Positions 5,091 through 5,846 of a DNA stretch of 5,846 nucleotides are shown here, in pieces. A program made the position numbers and the translations under genes. Numbering within the stretch: position 1 is the stretch's first letter; each line of letters opens with the position of its first letter. The stretch spans positions 1 to 5,846 of the forward strand of contig CAYQJO010000265.1 in assembly GCA_964417785.1 (NCBI GenBank). Direction: 5' to 3'. The notes beneath the pieces are model-generated. The model was not told where the DNA came from. It searched no databases and worked only from the letters and a program-made list of their open reading frames with translations. The DNA is from DAOTUL01 sp034437435. GTDB taxonomy: Bacteria > Chloroflexota > Anaerolineae > Aggregatilineales > Phototrophicaceae.

Positions 5091-5733
5091 GCTCGATGAC
5101 CAGTTGGTAGCCAATACCGCGCACGGTGCGCAAGTGACGAGGGCGTCGCCCGTTTTCCTCAAGAATTTTGCGTATCCAGCGGATATGGACATCCAGGGTG
5201 CGCGTGTCCCCAAGATAAGTGGTATCCCACACCTCTTGCATCAAGGTTTTGCGATCCAGCGTCTGGCCTGGATGGCGTAGAAACATCTCAAGCAGAGCGG
5301 CTTGCTTCGGGGGAAGTTGTGACTCTTTGCCATAAGCGGTCAGCAGACGGCAGGATACGTTCATCTTGAACGGGCCGTAAACCAGTATATCGTCTTCGGT
5401 TTCCCGTTCCGCCGCCAGACGATTGGCGAGGTTCACCAGTTTGCGAGGCGACACGGGCGGGACCAGGATCGCGTCGGCGGCGCTGTCGGATTGGCCGTCA
5501 GGATGCACATGAATTACGGGAATGGTGTTCAACTCTTTTTTGAGCCAAGAGCAAATGCGCGTGCCTGTGGTCTGCATGGAGACGGCATCGAGGATCAGGA
5601 TGTCGGGTGCGTGTTCTTGCGCCAGTTGCAGGGCGTTCTTGCCGCTGGTGGTGGTGATGACGGTGAACGATTTTTGCAGCGCAGCCAGATACTCAATGTG
5701 AGGTCGCCCAATGAAGAGTATGAGTTTGGACAC
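5071..5733 (-). CDS. OmpR/PhoB-family response regulator with degenerate receiver domain
   Basis: A 220-aa cytoplasmic DNA-binding regulator. The receiver-like domain (1-108) has the right pattern (PDILILDAVSM, with D49 at the phospho-acceptor position). The N-terminal acidic pair is replaced (LILFIGRP, residues 4-11), the switch Thr position reads His (HVH, 75-77), and the conserved Lys-Pro reads Pro-Pro (VPPVSP, 91-96). The C-terminal winged helix (about 115-213) is complete, with LPPKQAALLEMFLRHPGQ, a recognition helix near TRTLDVHIRWIRKIL (177-191) and the wing TVRGIGYQL (203-211). The GTG start at 5733 is supported by GGAGG (5744-5740) 6 nt upstream; the nearby ATG at 5750 is out of frame. 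No histidine kinase gene is present. The gene ends inside the rpsT terminator. Control by classical phosphorylation is doubtful; its targets are unknown. Confidence 0.88.
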   Translation of the reverse strand: MSKLILFIGRPHIEYLAALQKSFTVITTTSGKNALQLAQEHAPDILILDAVSMQTTGTRICSWLKKELNTIPVIHVHPDGQSDSAADAILVPPVSPRKLVNLANRLAAERETEDDILVYGPFKMNVSCRLLTAYGKESQLPPKQAALLEMFLRHPGQTLDRKTLMQEVWDTTYLGDTRTLDVHIRWIRKILEENGRRPRHLRTVRGIGYQLVIEQKKADQ

Positions 5734-5759
5734 GTTTGGCCTCCGTGCATGAATCGGGC

Positions 5760-5772
5760 TTATGCGGCATAA
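5760..5772. repeat. Inverted repeat in the regulator-gene leader
   Basis: TTATGC and GCATAA are perfect complements separated by one G. The dyad lies 27 nt upstream of the GTG start, between the putative -10 box and the ribosome-binding site. It could be an operator half-site pair, but 6-bp arms can arise by chance. Confidence 0.3.
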
Positions 5773-5791
5773 TCCTGTGTGGCGGGATAAA

Positions 5792-5820
5792 ATTATAACT
5801 GACGTTACGCAGCCAAGCGA
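5792..5820 (-). promoter_or_regulatory. Putative promoter of the response-regulator gene, weak -35
   Basis: On the - strand a perfect TATAAT lies at 5797-5792. At 17-nt spacing the -35 position (5820-5815) reads TCGCTT, matching TTGACA at only 2 of 6 positions. That hexamer lies inside a GCAGCC (5809-5814) / GGCTGC (5824-5829) inverted repeat. Predicted start is near 5785, with a leader of about 52 nt. The pattern would suit a promoter that depends on an activator. Confidence 0.4.
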
Positions 5821-5829
5821 ACAGGCTGC
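5809..5829. repeat. Inverted repeat around the putative -35 region
   Basis: GCAGCC and GGCTGC are perfect complements separated by 9 nt. No T-run follows on either strand, so it is not an intrinsic terminator. Its overlap with the -35 region of the regulator promoter makes a protein-binding site plausible. Confidence 0.35.
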
Positions 5830-5846
5830 AAGGTATGTAAAGTCTG

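Noticed and set aside
4746..5213. 155-codon - strand frame over rpsT
   Set aside because: It overlaps rpsT and the regulator gene in a different frame and has no supporting signals.

Overview
The window looks like a chromosomal segment from a Chloroflexota bacterium, probably Anaerolineae-like. That call is an inference from three things: a short TPR protein with a C-terminal membrane anchor of the type common in that group, a periplasmic-binding protein with a TFAQ-type signal peptide and a 'YVLVQCGTPAP'-style N-terminal region, and moderately high GC. No rRNA, tRNA, mobile element or CRISPR array is visible. Six protein genes are supported: five on the + strand and one on the - strand.

Bases 1-362 are a long regulatory leader: a promoter with a perfect TTGACA box, a well-conserved cobalamin (adenosylcobalamin-type) riboswitch, an inverted repeat, and two hairpins followed by T-runs that look like an expression platform. 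This leader drives a secreted substrate-binding protein of the cobalamin/iron-siderophore ABC transporter class (363-1526). No permease or ATPase gene follows. A 9-bp hairpin and a fresh promoter separate it from the next genes, so it appears to be transcribed alone.

Bases 1585-3924 hold a probable two-gene operon: a cytoplasmic beta-propeller protein related to oligogalacturonate lyase (PL22), with apparent changes at the metal site, then a GT4 glycosyltransferase 32 nt downstream. Both have carbohydrate themes, but no shared pathway can be proven from the sequence.

Bases 3927-5090 carry two separately promoted genes: the TPR/membrane-anchored acidic protein and ribosomal protein S20 (rpsT). 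Both have an extended -10 promoter (TGnTATGAT) and a leader of about 26 nt.

Convergent to rpsT on the - strand is an OmpR/PhoB-type regulator (5071-5733). Its receiver domain keeps the phospho-acceptor Asp but lacks the acidic pair, the switch Thr and the conserved Lys. Its last codons lie inside the rpsT terminator. Its upstream region (5734-5846) has a TATAAT box with a poor -35 placed inside an inverted repeat.

The points most worth a second look are the riboswitch with tandem terminator-like hairpins controlling an orphan binding protein, the altered PL22 active site, and the degenerate-receiver regulator with its unusual promoter and 3' end.
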